A model generated the notes under the pieces. It was not told the origin of the DNA. It made no database searches and saw only the letters and a program-made list of their open reading frames with translations. Positions 23,892 through 32,413 of a stretch of 64,000 nt of DNA are shown here, in pieces. The DNA is from Aquimonas sp. GTDB lineage: Bacteria; Pseudomonadota; Gammaproteobacteria; Xanthomonadales; Xanthomonadaceae. The position numbers were made by a program, and so were the translations under genes. Location: the NCBI GenBank assembly GCA_022241605.1, contig JAKOMQ010000013.1, positions 1 to 64,000 on the forward strand, in the 5' to 3' direction. Position 1 is the stretch's first letter. Every line of letters begins with the position of its first letter.

Positions 23892-25598
23892 CTACTCCCC
23901 CACCCCCAACCTCTCCATCAACCCCACCTCATCCAGATTCTCGCTCTCACTCGCCCGCCGCGCGCGGTACTCGTAGGTGCCCGCAGCCAGGCCGCGCTCG
24001 GAGACAACCACGCGGTGCGGGATGCCGATGAGTTCGATGTCGGAGAACATCACGCCGGGACGCAGGCCGCGGTCGTCGAGGACGGCTTCGATGTCTTCGG
24101 CCAGCAGCTTGAGGTACAGGGCCTCGGCGGCTTCGGAGACCTTGGGGTCGTTCTTGGGGTTGATGATGCAGACGGCGACCTGGAAGGGGGCCATCGGCTC
24201 GGGCCAGATGATGCCGCTCTCATCGAAGTTCTGTTCGATGGCCGCGGCGACGATGCGGCTGACGCCGATGCCGTAGCAGCCCATATACATGACGCGGCTC
24301 TTGCCCTGCTCGTCGAGCACGGTGGCGTGCATGGCTTCGGCGTATTTCTGGCCGAGCTGGAACACGTGACCCACTTCGATGCCGCGCGCCAGCTTGAGCG
24401 GGCCGCTGCCGTCGGGGGCGGTGTCGCCTTCGAGCACGCTGCGCACGTCAGCGACAGTCTCGGCCTCGGGCAAGTCGCGGCCGAAGTTGACGCCGCGGAA
24501 GTGGAAGCCGTTTTCGTTGGCGCCGCAGACGAAGTCGGCCATTACCGCGACCTCGCGGTCGACCACCAGCTGGAAGGGCTTGGGCGCTCCAATGGGCCCA
24601 AGGAAGCCAGGCTCGGCGCCCAGGGTGTCTTTGATCTCGGCTTCGGTGGCGAGGCGGTAGTCGGTCAGGCCCGGCACCTTGCTGAGCTTGATCTCGTTGA
24701 CGCTGTGGTCCCCGCGCACCAGCACCAGCACGAAGCCCTGCTCGCCGATCACGGCAACGGACTTGACGGTGCGGTTCAGCGGCAGGCCCAGCAGGGCGGC
24801 GACGTCTTCGCAAGTCTTCTGGGTGGGCGTGCTGACCTTCTCGAAGGCCTCGGCAGCGGCGGGGCGCGGGCCGGCCGGGGCCTGGGATTCGGCCTTCTCG
24901 ACGTTGGCGGCGTAGTCGCTGTTCTCGGAGTAGGCGATCAGGTCTTCGCCGGACTCGGCCAGCACGTGGAACTCCTGCGAGGCATTGCCGCCGATCGCGC
25001 CGGAATCAGCCATCACCGCGCGGAACTTCAGGCCGAGTCGGCTGAAGATGCGCTCGTAGGCGGCGAACATGTTCCAGTACTCGCGCTCAAGGCACTCGGG
25101 CGTCAGATGAAAGGAGTAGGCGTCCTTCATCAGGAACTCGCGGGCGCGCATCACGCCAAAGCGCGGGCGGATCTCGTCGCGGAACTTGGTCTGGATCTGG
25201 TAGTAGTTGCGCGGCAGCTGCTTGTAGCTCGACAGCTCGCTGCGCGCGTAGTCGGTGATGACTTCTTCGTGAGTCGGGCCGTAGCAGTACTCGGCCTCCT
25301 TGCGGTCCTTGATCTTCAGCAGCTGGCCGCCGAACTTCTGCCAGCGGCCGGTTTCCTCCCACAGCTCACGCGGCTGGATCGAGGGCATCAGCACTTCCAC
25401 CGCGCCGGCGCGGTTCATCTCCTCGCGCACCGCGCCTTCCACCTTGCGCAGCACGCGCAGGCCGATCGGGGTCCAGGTGTAGAGGCCAACCCCCAGCTTG
25501 CGCACCATGCCGGCGCGCAGCATCAGCTGATGGCTGACGATCTCGGCGTCGGCGGGGGTTTCCTTGGTGGTGGTGATGGGGAACTGCGACAGACGCAT
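23892..25598 (-). CDS. proS: Prolyl-tRNA synthetase (bacterial type with editing domain)
   Basis: ProS charges tRNA-Pro. The 568-residue product matches the bacterial type 1 length. It begins [19 protein letters not shown], with motif 1 around [20 protein letters not shown], motif 2 around [16 protein letters not shown], an inserted editing (YbaK-like) domain at about 225-410 that removes misacylated Ala, motif 3 with [18 protein letters not shown], and a C-terminal anticodon-binding domain. The frame is open upstream, but the conserved N-terminus is at the ATG at 25598. No clear Shine-Dalgarno precedes it. Confidence 0.96.
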   Translation of the reverse strand: MRLSQFPITTTKETPADAEIVSHQLMLRAGMVRKLGVGLYTWTPIGLRVLRKVEGAVREEMNRAGAVEVLMPSIQPRELWEETGRWQKFGGQLLKIKDRKEAEYCYGPTHEEVITDYARSELSSYKQLPRNYYQIQTKFRDEIRPRFGVMRAREFLMKDAYSFHLTPECLEREYWNMFAAYERIFSRLGLKFRAVMADSGAIGGNASQEFHVLAESGEDLIAYSENSDYAANVEKAESQAPAGPRPAAAEAFEKVSTPTQKTCEDVAALLGLPLNRTVKSVAVIGEQGFVLVLVRGDHSVNEIKLSKVPGLTDYRLATEAEIKDTLGAEPGFLGPIGAPKPFQLVVDREVAVMADFVCGANENGFHFRGVNFGRDLPEAETVADVRSVLEGDTAPDGSGPLKLARGIEVGHVFQLGQKYAEAMHATVLDEQGKSRVMYMGCYGIGVSRIVAAAIEQNFDESGIIWPEPMAPFQVAVCIINPKNDPKVSEAAEALYLKLLAEDIEAVLDDRGLRPGVMFSDIELIGIPHRVVVSERGLAAGTYEYRARRASESENLDEVGLMERLGVGE

Positions 25599-25992
25599 GG
25601 AGGAATCCGGCTGGGGTGCGAGGGCCGCCGATTGTAGCGGCCGCGCGGGCATGGCTGCGCCAGATCGCTGCACATGCGCCCCTTTGCGCCTGGCTTCCGC
25701 GTCGGCAGCCTCGGGAACATGTGGAAAAACCGCCCGGCTACTGCAGCCGCCTTTGAACGCCCGTAGCGGCGGGCCGGAAGTTCCAGAGGGAACCGGCACT
25801 CGTGCGCCCGCGCTCTGGGTAGAGCCTGCTTGCAGGCGACCGCAGCCTGTGCACCCCACGCCAAGCCTGCGCGTCGCGGGCACGCTCGCCGGTCTTGTCG
25901 GTGCGGCCACGGCAAGCGTCGGGGCGAGGGGCCCCTTTTCTTGAGAGCCTGTGAAAAGGCCATCTGCCTCCCCACGGCCGGCGATGCCAGCC
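25599..25992. other. Gene-free region with a family 1 repeat remnant
   Basis: These 394 bases separate proS from the SGNH hydrolase gene. At 25942-25973 the sequence TTGAGAGCCTGTGAAAAGGC followed by CATCTGCCTCC matches one end of the family 1 repeat without the rest. Just before it, GGGGCCCC followed by TTTTCTT (about 25929-25941) looks like a small plus-strand terminator. A plus-strand frame of about 126 codons covers the region but has no domain and ends in the repeat; I treat it as non-coding. Confidence 0.5.
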
Positions 25993-26754
25993 TCAGCGGC
26001 GGAGGCGCTCCCATGCCGCACTGGCCAGCAGGGCTCCGTACTCCGCGTAACTTTCGGCATTGGGATGGAACCCGTCGCCCGAAAAAGCCTCCGGGCCGGG
26101 GCGGAACGGCAGCGCCAGCGGCAGCACCCGCGGGTCGGCTGCGGCAACTTCGCGCGCGGTGTCCTCCAGCAGGCGAGCGCGCAGACCCATCAGCTGCCGC
26201 AGCGGCACCGGCAGCAGCGGGAAGCGCTCCAACGGCGGCAATCCAGGCAGCAGGATCCAGGCCTGCGGGTGGCGCTGGCGCAGGCCCCGCAGCAGTCCCT
26301 CCAGTTCGCGGGCGAAACGGGCGCGCGGCGTGAGTGCGGTGACGTCGTTGACGCCCACCGAGATCAGAACCACGTCGACGTCCGCGGCCTGCAGCTCGGG
26401 CAGCAAGCGTCGATGCAGGCCAGCGGCATTGATGCCGATGCGGCCGCAGGCCTGCCACTGCACGGCGCGCCCGCTCAGCGCCGCCAGCGCGCTGGCGGTA
26501 GCCCCGGCCAGCGCCAGACGCATGTCACCCGCGCCGACCCCGGCGACGATGGAGTCGCCCACGGCCAGCAGCCGCAGCGGCGCGCCGCTGGCGCGGTCCA
26601 CGGGCAGTGCGGTGCCGCTGGGCTCGCCCTGGGCGCCGGCAAAACGCGGTGCACGCCGCCGCAGGGCCAGGCCCTGGGCGGCAATCAGCGGCAGCGCCGA
26701 CCAGAACAGCAGGCGCTGCGGCAGACGCAGCGGCAGCCGCGTCCGCACAGGCAC
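25993..26754 (-). CDS. SGNH/GDSL-type hydrolase
   Basis: The 253-residue protein has the SGNH blocks: block [16 protein letters not shown] with the nucleophile serine, a glycine in [10 protein letters not shown], block III VGVND, and block [11 protein letters not shown] with the catalytic Asp and His. It starts with GTG directly after the S9 peptidase stop (TGA GTG), so translation is coupled. The N-terminus has an Arg-rich stretch and a short hydrophobic segment ([17 protein letters not shown]) that could be a signal anchor. It is probably an esterase or lipase acting on acyl groups; the substrate is unknown. Confidence 0.85.
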   Translation of the reverse strand: MPVRTRLPLRLPQRLLFWSALPLIAAQGLALRRRAPRFAGAQGEPSGTALPVDRASGAPLRLLAVGDSIVAGVGAGDMRLALAGATASALAALSGRAVQWQACGRIGINAAGLHRRLLPELQAADVDVVLISVGVNDVTALTPRARFARELEGLLRGLRQRHPQAWILLPGLPPLERFPLLPVPLRQLMGLRARLLEDTAREVAAADPRVLPLALPFRPGPEAFSGDGFHPNAESYAEYGALLASAAWERLRR

Positions 26755-28911
26755 TCAGCCCACTGCGCCGCGCAGCCGCGTCTGCGCAGGCTCGTCCGGC
26801 AGGGCCGGCTGCGGGGCCTCGGCGCCTTCCGCGGCCTCGGCGGCCTCGTCCTTGGCGCCGGTCCAGTGTTCCAGCTGGTAGTCCAACTCGTAGGCAGGCG
26901 GCTCGCCGCCGGGGCCAGTGAGGTAGTGCTCCATCCACTGCATCAGGCGCAGGGCGTAGTCCCAGCGACTGGCGGCGCGCTGATTGCCGTGGCCCTCGCC
27001 GGGATAGAGCACCAGACGCACGGGCGCCTGGCCGAGCACCTTGAGATAGCGGTAGAGGGTGAAGCTCTGGCTGCGGTCGACGCGCGGGTCGGCGTCGCCG
27101 TGCAGGATCAGGGTCGGGGTGCGTGACTTCTGCGCATGGAAGATCGGGCTGGCCCGGGTGTACAGCTCCCAGTTCTCCCACGGCCACTGCAGGTAGTGCA
27201 CCAGCTTGAGCTCGGTGGGGATGTCGGTGGTGCCCATCATCGCGATCTTGTCGGACAGGCCGACGAAGGTGACCGCGGCAGCGAAGCGCTCGCTGTAGTA
27301 GGTCGCGCCCCAGGCCGAGGCATAGCCGCCGTAGGAGCCACCGGTGATGCCGACGCGGTCGCGGTCGACCAGGCCGATATCGATCAGGTGATCGACGCCA
27401 TCGACCAGGTCATCGAACTCCTCGGCGGCCGGACGCCCGTGGTTGGCCTTGGAGAAGGCCACGCCGCGGCCGGTGCTGGCGCGGTAGTTGGGGTAGAACA
27501 CGGCGAAACCCCGCGCTGCGGCGGCCTGGCCCGGGGTGGAATAGCTGCTCAGCCAGCCGTGGTTGTAGTGCGCCTCGGGGCCGCCGTGCACGGTCAGGAT
27601 CAGCGGATAGCGCCGGCCCGGCTGCTCCTCCAGCGGCCGGATCAGCATGCCCTCGATCTCCAGCCCGTCGCGGGCGCGGTAGCGCACCACCTCCTGTGTC
27701 GCGAGGCGCACTTGCGCCAGCCAGGGGTTGCTGTCGGTCAGCCGCCGCGGCGCGCGCGCGCCGGGCTCCAGCAGAAACAGCTCGCGCGGGTGCGCGGGCG
27801 TGTTTCCGCCCAGCGCCACCCGACGGCCGTCTGCGGACACGCTGAGGTTGTCCCAGATGCCGACCCCAGCCGCCAGCACCGGCTGCACGCGGTCACGGCC
27901 AATGTCGTATTCCTGCAGGCGGGTCTCCACGCCCTCATGGGAGACAAACAGCAGGCGGCGGCCGTCTCGCCAGGCCAGCTGCCAGATATGGCCCTCGAAA
28001 TTGGGCACCAGATCGCGCGGCTGGCCGCCGCTGCGTCCAACCAGCATCAGCCGGCCCTCGCGTGGGTCGCTGATGTCCTCGGCGCTGATGAAGGCAAGGT
28101 TCGCACCGTCGCCCGACCAGGCCATGGCGCCCAGCTTGCCGGGGGTTTCGACTTGGGCGGTGATGCGGCCCTCGGCATCGGCGAAGTGGATACGGGTGCG
28201 CATGATGACGTCGTCGATCAGCTCCACCGGCGCGATCTTCAGCGCCAGCGCGTCGCCGCGCGGGGCCCAAGCCGCGTCCTGCACCGAACCCTCAAGCTCA
28301 ACTGCGCGGGGCTTCTGCGCTTCAGCGCCCAGCCGCCCCAGCCACAGCCGCACCGGGCGTGCGCTCTCCTCGTAGATGCGCTGGCTGAAGCCCTGGCCGG
28401 CCAGCTTCTTCAGGGCCTCGTCCTCCGGCTCGAAGGCCAGCGCGGCGATGCGCGCACCGTCCGGCGCCAGCCGGAACTGGCGGATGTCGGTCTCCAGATG
28501 AAACACCGGGACCGCCTCGCCGCCATCCAGCGCGATCCGGTACACCCGGCGGGTGGCATCGCCGCCGCGCTTTGCCAGGAACAGCACCGAACGCGAATCC
28601 GGGCTCCAGGCCAAGCCGCCGACATTGACCTCGCCGCCGACGAAAACCCGACTGGCGCCGCCGCGATCGCTGACGTGCAGCTCGGCGAAGGCCGGGCCGT
28701 CGCCGTCCTTGCCCGGGCGGCGCGGAACGATGCGGGTGTAGGCGATGTGCTCGCCGTCTGGGCTGATCTGCTGCTCGCCGATCTGAGCGAGGTCGGCCAG
28801 CTGGTGCAGGCTCAAGCCACCATTGGCGACGGCCAGCGCCGGCACGCAGAACAGCAGTGCGAGGCCCCAGGCCTTGAGCTTGGCGGCAGAGGGAAGGACG
28901 CGGCTGTGCAT
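26755..28911 (-). CDS. S9-family (prolyl oligopeptidase/DPP IV-like) serine peptidase, secreted
   Basis: The 718-residue protein starts with a signal peptide (AWGLALLFCVPALAVANG). A seven-bladed propeller covers residues about 40-440, with repeated motifs such as ISPDGEHIAYTR and WSPDSRSVLFLAK. The C-terminal alpha/beta hydrolase has the serine in GGSYGGYASAW, the aspartate in HGDADPRVDRSQ and the histidine in YPGEGHGNQ. Such enzymes cleave oligopeptides or acyl-peptides in the periplasm. The reading frame continues upstream, but the signal peptide and ATG at 28911 mark the start. It is coupled to the SGNH hydrolase gene. Confidence 0.9.
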   Translation of the reverse strand: MHSRVLPSAAKLKAWGLALLFCVPALAVANGGLSLHQLADLAQIGEQQISPDGEHIAYTRIVPRRPGKDGDGPAFAELHVSDRGGASRVFVGGEVNVGGLAWSPDSRSVLFLAKRGGDATRRVYRIALDGGEAVPVFHLETDIRQFRLAPDGARIAALAFEPEDEALKKLAGQGFSQRIYEESARPVRLWLGRLGAEAQKPRAVELEGSVQDAAWAPRGDALALKIAPVELIDDVIMRTRIHFADAEGRITAQVETPGKLGAMAWSGDGANLAFISAEDISDPREGRLMLVGRSGGQPRDLVPNFEGHIWQLAWRDGRRLLFVSHEGVETRLQEYDIGRDRVQPVLAAGVGIWDNLSVSADGRRVALGGNTPAHPRELFLLEPGARAPRRLTDSNPWLAQVRLATQEVVRYRARDGLEIEGMLIRPLEEQPGRRYPLILTVHGGPEAHYNHGWLSSYSTPGQAAAARGFAVFYPNYRASTGRGVAFSKANHGRPAAEEFDDLVDGVDHLIDIGLVDRDRVGITGGSYGGYASAWGATYYSERFAAAVTFVGLSDKIAMMGTTDIPTELKLVHYLQWPWENWELYTRASPIFHAQKSRTPTLILHGDADPRVDRSQSFTLYRYLKVLGQAPVRLVLYPGEGHGNQRAASRWDYALRLMQWMEHYLTGPGGEPPAYELDYQLEHWTGAKDEAAEAAEGAEAPQPALPDEPAQTRLRGAVG

Positions 28912-29053
28912 TGCGAAAAGCTCCGTTGACGGAATCGCGCCAACCCTAGCAGGCCCAGCCCATCGGACATGTGCCGGAGGGCCGGGCGCTGCCCGAGCGG
29001 CGCCGATCTGGCAAAGTGGCGGGCTTCTCACTCCAGCCCCACCGAGGTCAGCC

Positions 29054-29779
29054 ATGGGTCGTGGCCCCAGTATCGAAGGTCGCAAGAACGCCGAGGACGC
29101 GCGCCGCGCCAAGGTCTTCACCAAGCTCATCCGCGAGATCACCATCGCCGCCCGCGGCGGCGCCGATCCGGCCGGCAATCCGCGCCTGCGCATGGGCATG
29201 GACAAGGCGCTTGCCGCCAACATGAACAAGGACACCATCGAGCGCGCGATCCGCCGCGGCTCCGGTGCGGACGGCGCCGACAACATGGAGGAGATCCGCT
29301 ACGAGGGCTATGGGCCCAGCGGCGTCGCCATCCTGATCGACTGCATGACCGACAACAGCGTGCGCACCGTGGCCGACGTGCGCCATGCGCTGTCCAAGCA
29401 CGGCGGCAACCTCGGCACCAGCGGCTCGGTGGCCTTCCAGTTCAGCCGCCGCGGGGAAATCGCCATCGCCACCCCCGACAGCGCCGCCGAGGACCGGGTG
29501 ATGGAGCTGGCGCTGGAGGCCGGCGCCGAGGACGTGGCCAGCGCCGAGGGTTTCAGCACAGTCATCTGCGCACCCGCTGATTTCGAGTCCGTAAAGCAGG
29601 CGCTGGAGGCGGCGGGATTGAAGCCTGAATCCGCCGATATCGTGATGGCGCCGGCCAATCGGGTGAAGGTGGAGGGCGAGGCGCTGGAAGACCTGCTCGA
29701 CCTGATCGACCGGCTGGAAGGCCTGGACGACGTGCAGGAGGTCTATCACAACGCCGAGCTCCCGCTTGATCCGGGCTGA
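29054..29779 (+). CDS. yebC: YebC/PmpR-family regulatory or translation factor
   Basis: The 241-residue protein begins MGRGPSIEGRKNAEDARRAK and has KLIREITIAARGGADPAGNP, IERAIRRGSG, EEIRYEGYGPSGVAILIDCM and NLGTSGSVAFQF, all typical of YebC/TACO1 proteins (246 residues in E. coli). Members have been described as DNA-binding regulators and, more recently, as factors that help ribosomes through difficult sequences such as proline runs. It is transcribed divergently from the S9 peptidase. In many proteobacteria yebC is next to ruvC, but that is not the case here. Confidence 0.94.
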   Translation: MGRGPSIEGRKNAEDARRAKVFTKLIREITIAARGGADPAGNPRLRMGMDKALAANMNKDTIERAIRRGSGADGADNMEEIRYEGYGPSGVAILIDCMTDNSVRTVADVRHALSKHGGNLGTSGSVAFQFSRRGEIAIATPDSAAEDRVMELALEAGAEDVASAEGFSTVICAPADFESVKQALEAAGLKPESADIVMAPANRVKVEGEALEDLLDLIDRLEGLDDVQEVYHNAELPLDPG

Positions 29780-29815
29780 GGCATGTCCTCACGCCGACCT
29801 GCACACCCAGACCCG

Positions 29816-29857
29816 TGCCTGAACGGGCCAAGCCCCGGCTCCGCGCCCGTTCAGGCA
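29816..29857 (+). terminator. Hairpin after yebC
   Basis: TGCCTGAACGGGC (29816-29828) pairs perfectly over 13 bases with GCCCGTTCAGGCA (29845-29857) around a 16-base loop. It lies 37 bases after the yebC stop and about 100 bases before the next gene. No T-run follows, so it could also be an attenuator or transcript-stabilising stem. Confidence 0.6.
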
Positions 29858-29953
29858 GAGAGGCCCAGATTCGCAGCCGGACGCATGCGATCTGGCGCCC
29901 CATCGGGGGGCGAGGATGCGGCGGGATTCGGTGAAGCACTGAGGAGACGCACC

Positions 29954-30388
29954 ATGAGTATTCGATTCGTAGCACTCGCCCTGGCCAGCCTGCTGCTGGC
30001 AGCCTGCGCGACGGGCGGTAGCCGCAACTACGGCCACAGCGACGGCTTCGCGCGCTGCTATGACTGCGGTCAGGTGGAGCGCATCGAGCGCGTTTACGGG
30101 CAGCGTGAGTCCGGCGGCGGCGGCGCGGTGCTGGGCGGAATCATCGGCGGCGTGCTCGGCAATCAGGTCGGCGGTGGCTCCGGGCGCACCGCCGCGACCG
30201 TGGCCGGCGCGATCGCCGGCGGCATGGTCGGCAACGAGCTGGAGAAGGACTCCCGCAGCGCCTCGCGCTACGAACTCTTCATCCAGATGGACGACGGCCG
30301 TCGGATCGTGGTCACCCAGCCCGAGTTGAACGGCATCCGCCAGGGCAGCTACGTGCGCATCACCGGCAATCGGGCGCGTCTGCTGTAG
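29954..30388 (+). CDS. Glycine-zipper 2TM lipoprotein (SlyB/PCP-like)
   Basis: The 144-residue protein has a lipoprotein signal ending in the lipobox LLLAAC. After a short linker with CYDCGQVERIERV there is a glycine-zipper domain (GAVLGGIIGGVLGNQVGGGS, then AGAIAGGMVGNELE) and a beta-rich tail that reads YELFIQMDDGRRIVVTQP. This is the layout of the SlyB family of outer-membrane lipoproteins, which stabilise the envelope under stress and are often PhoP-dependent. GGAGA precedes the ATG. Confidence 0.88.
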   Translation: MSIRFVALALASLLLAACATGGSRNYGHSDGFARCYDCGQVERIERVYGQRESGGGGAVLGGIIGGVLGNQVGGGSGRTAATVAGAIAGGMVGNELEKDSRSASRYELFIQMDDGRRIVVTQPELNGIRQGSYVRITGNRARLL

Positions 30389-30508
30389 GCCTAGCCACCC
30401 AAGGGCACTAGCCACCCAGAGGCAGCCCTGGGCCCGTCCGCTGCAGTACGCCGATGTTGGGGGTGCGCTGCGCGCGGGCGGGCAGCTTGACCCCAGCTCG
30501 ACATCATC

Positions 30509-30537
30509 CGAACGGCCCGCCTCGCGCGGGCCGTTCG
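30509..30537. terminator. Strong GC hairpin between the lipoprotein gene and the RDD operon
   Basis: CGAACGGCCCGC (30509-30520) pairs perfectly over 12 bases with GCGGGCCGTTCG (30526-30537) around the loop CTCGC. It lies 120 bases after the lipoprotein stop and 100 bases before the RDD gene. No T-run follows. Upstream, the 11-base sequence CTAGCCACCCA is repeated directly at 30391-30401 and 30408-30418. Confidence 0.65.
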
Positions 30538-30638
30538 CGTTGTCCGGCCCACGAAACAAGCTGCTAAAGTTCGGCGGCCGCCCCCAAGCCCGGCCTTCGC
30601 GGCCCTGACCGGCCTGACTTCTCGATGAGCCTTTCTCG

Positions 30639-31412
30639 ATGAGCACATCTGCCGGCGCCGCTGGCGCGCTGCCGGTTGTGGCGCCCCTCGACACCCGTAT
30701 CGATCTCGAAACCCCGGAGGGCGTGCACCTGCACCTGCATCCGGCGGGGGTAGTGCCACGCGCCTTGGCCTGGGTCGTGGACGCGGTGGTCCGGCTTGCC
30801 ATCCTGTGGACGCTGTCGATGGGGCTCATGGCCATGGGCCCGGGCGGCCAGGGCCTCTACCTGATCGGCATCTTCGCGCTGCTGTGGCTGTATCCCATCG
30901 TGCTGGAAGTGCTCTGGAACGGTCAGACCCTGGGCAAGAAGATGCTGGGCCTGCGGGTGGTGCACGCCGACGGGACTGCAGTGGGCTGGCTGGCCTCGTT
31001 CACCCGCAACTTGCTGCGCACCGCCGACATGCTGCCGTTGGGGTACGCGATCGGAGTGGTCAGCAGCCTGTTCGATCCACGCAGCCGCCGCCTTGGCGAC
31101 ATGGCCGCCGGCACCCTGGTCATCCACGTACCCGAGGAAGCCGCGCTGCCCGCGCCTCCCGACGTGCCTGCGCGCACCGCCCCAGTGGGCCTGCTGCGGG
31201 TCGAACGCGAGGCATTGATCGGCTTCGCCGAGCGCCATCGCCAGATTTCACACGAGCGCCAGGTGGAGCTGGCGCGGCTGCTGCCGGGCCTGCAGCGATT
31301 GCCCGACCACGCCGCTCTCGCCCATGTGCTCGGCACGGCGGCAGGCCTGTTGGGGCATGGCGAGCCGGCGTCGCCGCAGTCAGCCCGGCCAGATACGGAG
31401 CGCAGCGCATGA
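30639..31412 (+). CDS. RDD-family membrane protein
   Basis: The 257-residue protein has the RDD domain at about residues 35-160: VVPRALAWVVDAVVRLAILW with the Arg and Asp of the name, a second helix (YLIGIFALLWLYPIVLEVLW), GQTLGKKMLGLRVVHADG and RRLGDMAAGTLVIHV. The C-terminal 90 residues are soluble and helical. It is the first gene of a six-gene operon, and its stop codon overlaps the next ATG. The start was chosen at 30639; another ATG 14 bases upstream is out of frame and lies in a short duplication (CTCGATGAGC twice). Confidence 0.87.
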   Translation: MSTSAGAAGALPVVAPLDTRIDLETPEGVHLHLHPAGVVPRALAWVVDAVVRLAILWTLSMGLMAMGPGGQGLYLIGIFALLWLYPIVLEVLWNGQTLGKKMLGLRVVHADGTAVGWLASFTRNLLRTADMLPLGYAIGVVSSLFDPRSRRLGDMAAGTLVIHVPEEAALPAPPDVPARTAPVGLLRVEREALIGFAERHRQISHERQVELARLLPGLQRLPDHAALAHVLGTAAGLLGHGEPASPQSARPDTERSA

Positions 31413-32413
31413 AGCAGGCCCGCTTCGAACAGCTGCACGGGCAGGAGTGGTCCCTGCTGGAGCGCAGCCTGGCGGGCGGCGCATCCAAGCGCACGCAACC
31501 CGTGGCGGGCGACGGCGCGGATGCGGACACCCTGGATCCGCTCGATTTCGCCCGCGCCTACCGACGGCTGTGCCAGCAGTTGGCGCTGGCCGAGCGTCGC
31601 GGCTACGGGCTGGCCCTGGTGCAACATCTCCGCCAGCTGGCCGAACGCTGCCACCTGCGCCTCTATCGCCCGCCGCGCACGCGCTGGATGCGGGCCACGC
31701 AGTTCCTGCTGCGGGGCTTTCCGCAGCGGGTGCGCGCGCACGCAGGCGTGATGTGGGCGGCCAGCCTGCTGTTCTTCGGGCCGCTGATCGGCCTGCTGCT
31801 GGCCGTGCAGGTCTGGCCGGAACTGGCCGGCCGCATCGTGGGCGCGGGTCAGCTGGCGCAGCTTGAGTCCATGTACGACCCCGATGCCGAACACATTGGA
31901 CGCGGCCGCGACAGCGGGTCCGACCTGCAGATGTTTGGTTTCTACATCCTCAACAACATCAGCATTGGTTTCCGCACCTTTGCCAGCGGCCTTTTCGCCG
32001 GTATCGGCTCGGGCTTCGTGCTGGTCTTCAACGGGGTCTTCATCGGCAGCGCGGCCGGCCATCTCACTGCGATTGGCTATGGCGCTCCGTTCTGGGGCTT
32101 CGTGGCCGGGCATTCGGCACCTGAGCTGCTGGGCATCATGATCTCCGGCGGCGCCGGCCTGCAGTTGGGCCTGGCCCTGCTGGCGCCGGGTCAGCGCAGC
32201 CGCGCGCGGGCCTTCCGCGAGGCAGGCATCGAAGGCGCTCGCCTGATCGCCGGGGTGTTCGCCCTGCTGCTGTTTGCCGCCTTCGTCGAGGCGTTCTGGT
32301 CCTCGATCGGCTGGATGCCGGCGCTGGTGAAGTACGCGGCCGGCATCGGCCTGTGGAGCCTCCTGCTGGCATGGCTGCTGCTGGCCGGAAGGGGCGCTGC
32401 GCATGCGGATTGA
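31409..32413 (+). CDS. SpoIIM-like (stage II sporulation protein M) membrane protein
   Basis: The 334-residue protein has a soluble helical N-terminus of about 100 residues and then several membrane helices. The typical segment MFGFYILNNISIGFRTFASG and the following GSGFVLVFNGVFIG and FVAGHSAPELLGIMISGGAG match the SpoIIM/DUF95 family. This organism type does not sporulate. In gammaproteobacteria such genes accompany MoxR ATPase and DUF58 genes in proposed envelope-maturation operons. The ATG overlaps the RDD stop (ATGA). Confidence 0.85.
   Translation: MKQARFEQLHGQEWSLLERSLAGGASKRTQPVAGDGADADTLDPLDFARAYRRLCQQLALAERRGYGLALVQHLRQLAERCHLRLYRPPRTRWMRATQFLLRGFPQRVRAHAGVMWAASLLFFGPLIGLLLAVQVWPELAGRIVGAGQLAQLESMYDPDAEHIGRGRDSGSDLQMFGFYILNNISIGFRTFASGLFAGIGSGFVLVFNGVFIGSAAGHLTAIGYGAPFWGFVAGHSAPELLGIMISGGAGLQLGLALLAPGQRSRARAFREAGIEGARLIAGVFALLLFAAFVEAFWSSIGWMPALVKYAAGIGLWSLLLAWLLLAGRGAAHAD

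Noticed and set aside
23784-25637. Long open frame on the plus strand opposite proS (617 codons), with similar long frames opposite the S9 peptidase, dnaK and the rhomboid gene.
   Set aside because: They mirror real genes in the opposite strand of GC-rich DNA, show Ala/Arg/His-rich translations without domains, and lack ribosome-binding sites.
25564-25944. Plus-strand frame of 126 codons between proS and the SGNH hydrolase gene.
   Set aside because: No domain, weak start, begins inside proS and ends in the repeat remnant; more likely non-coding.
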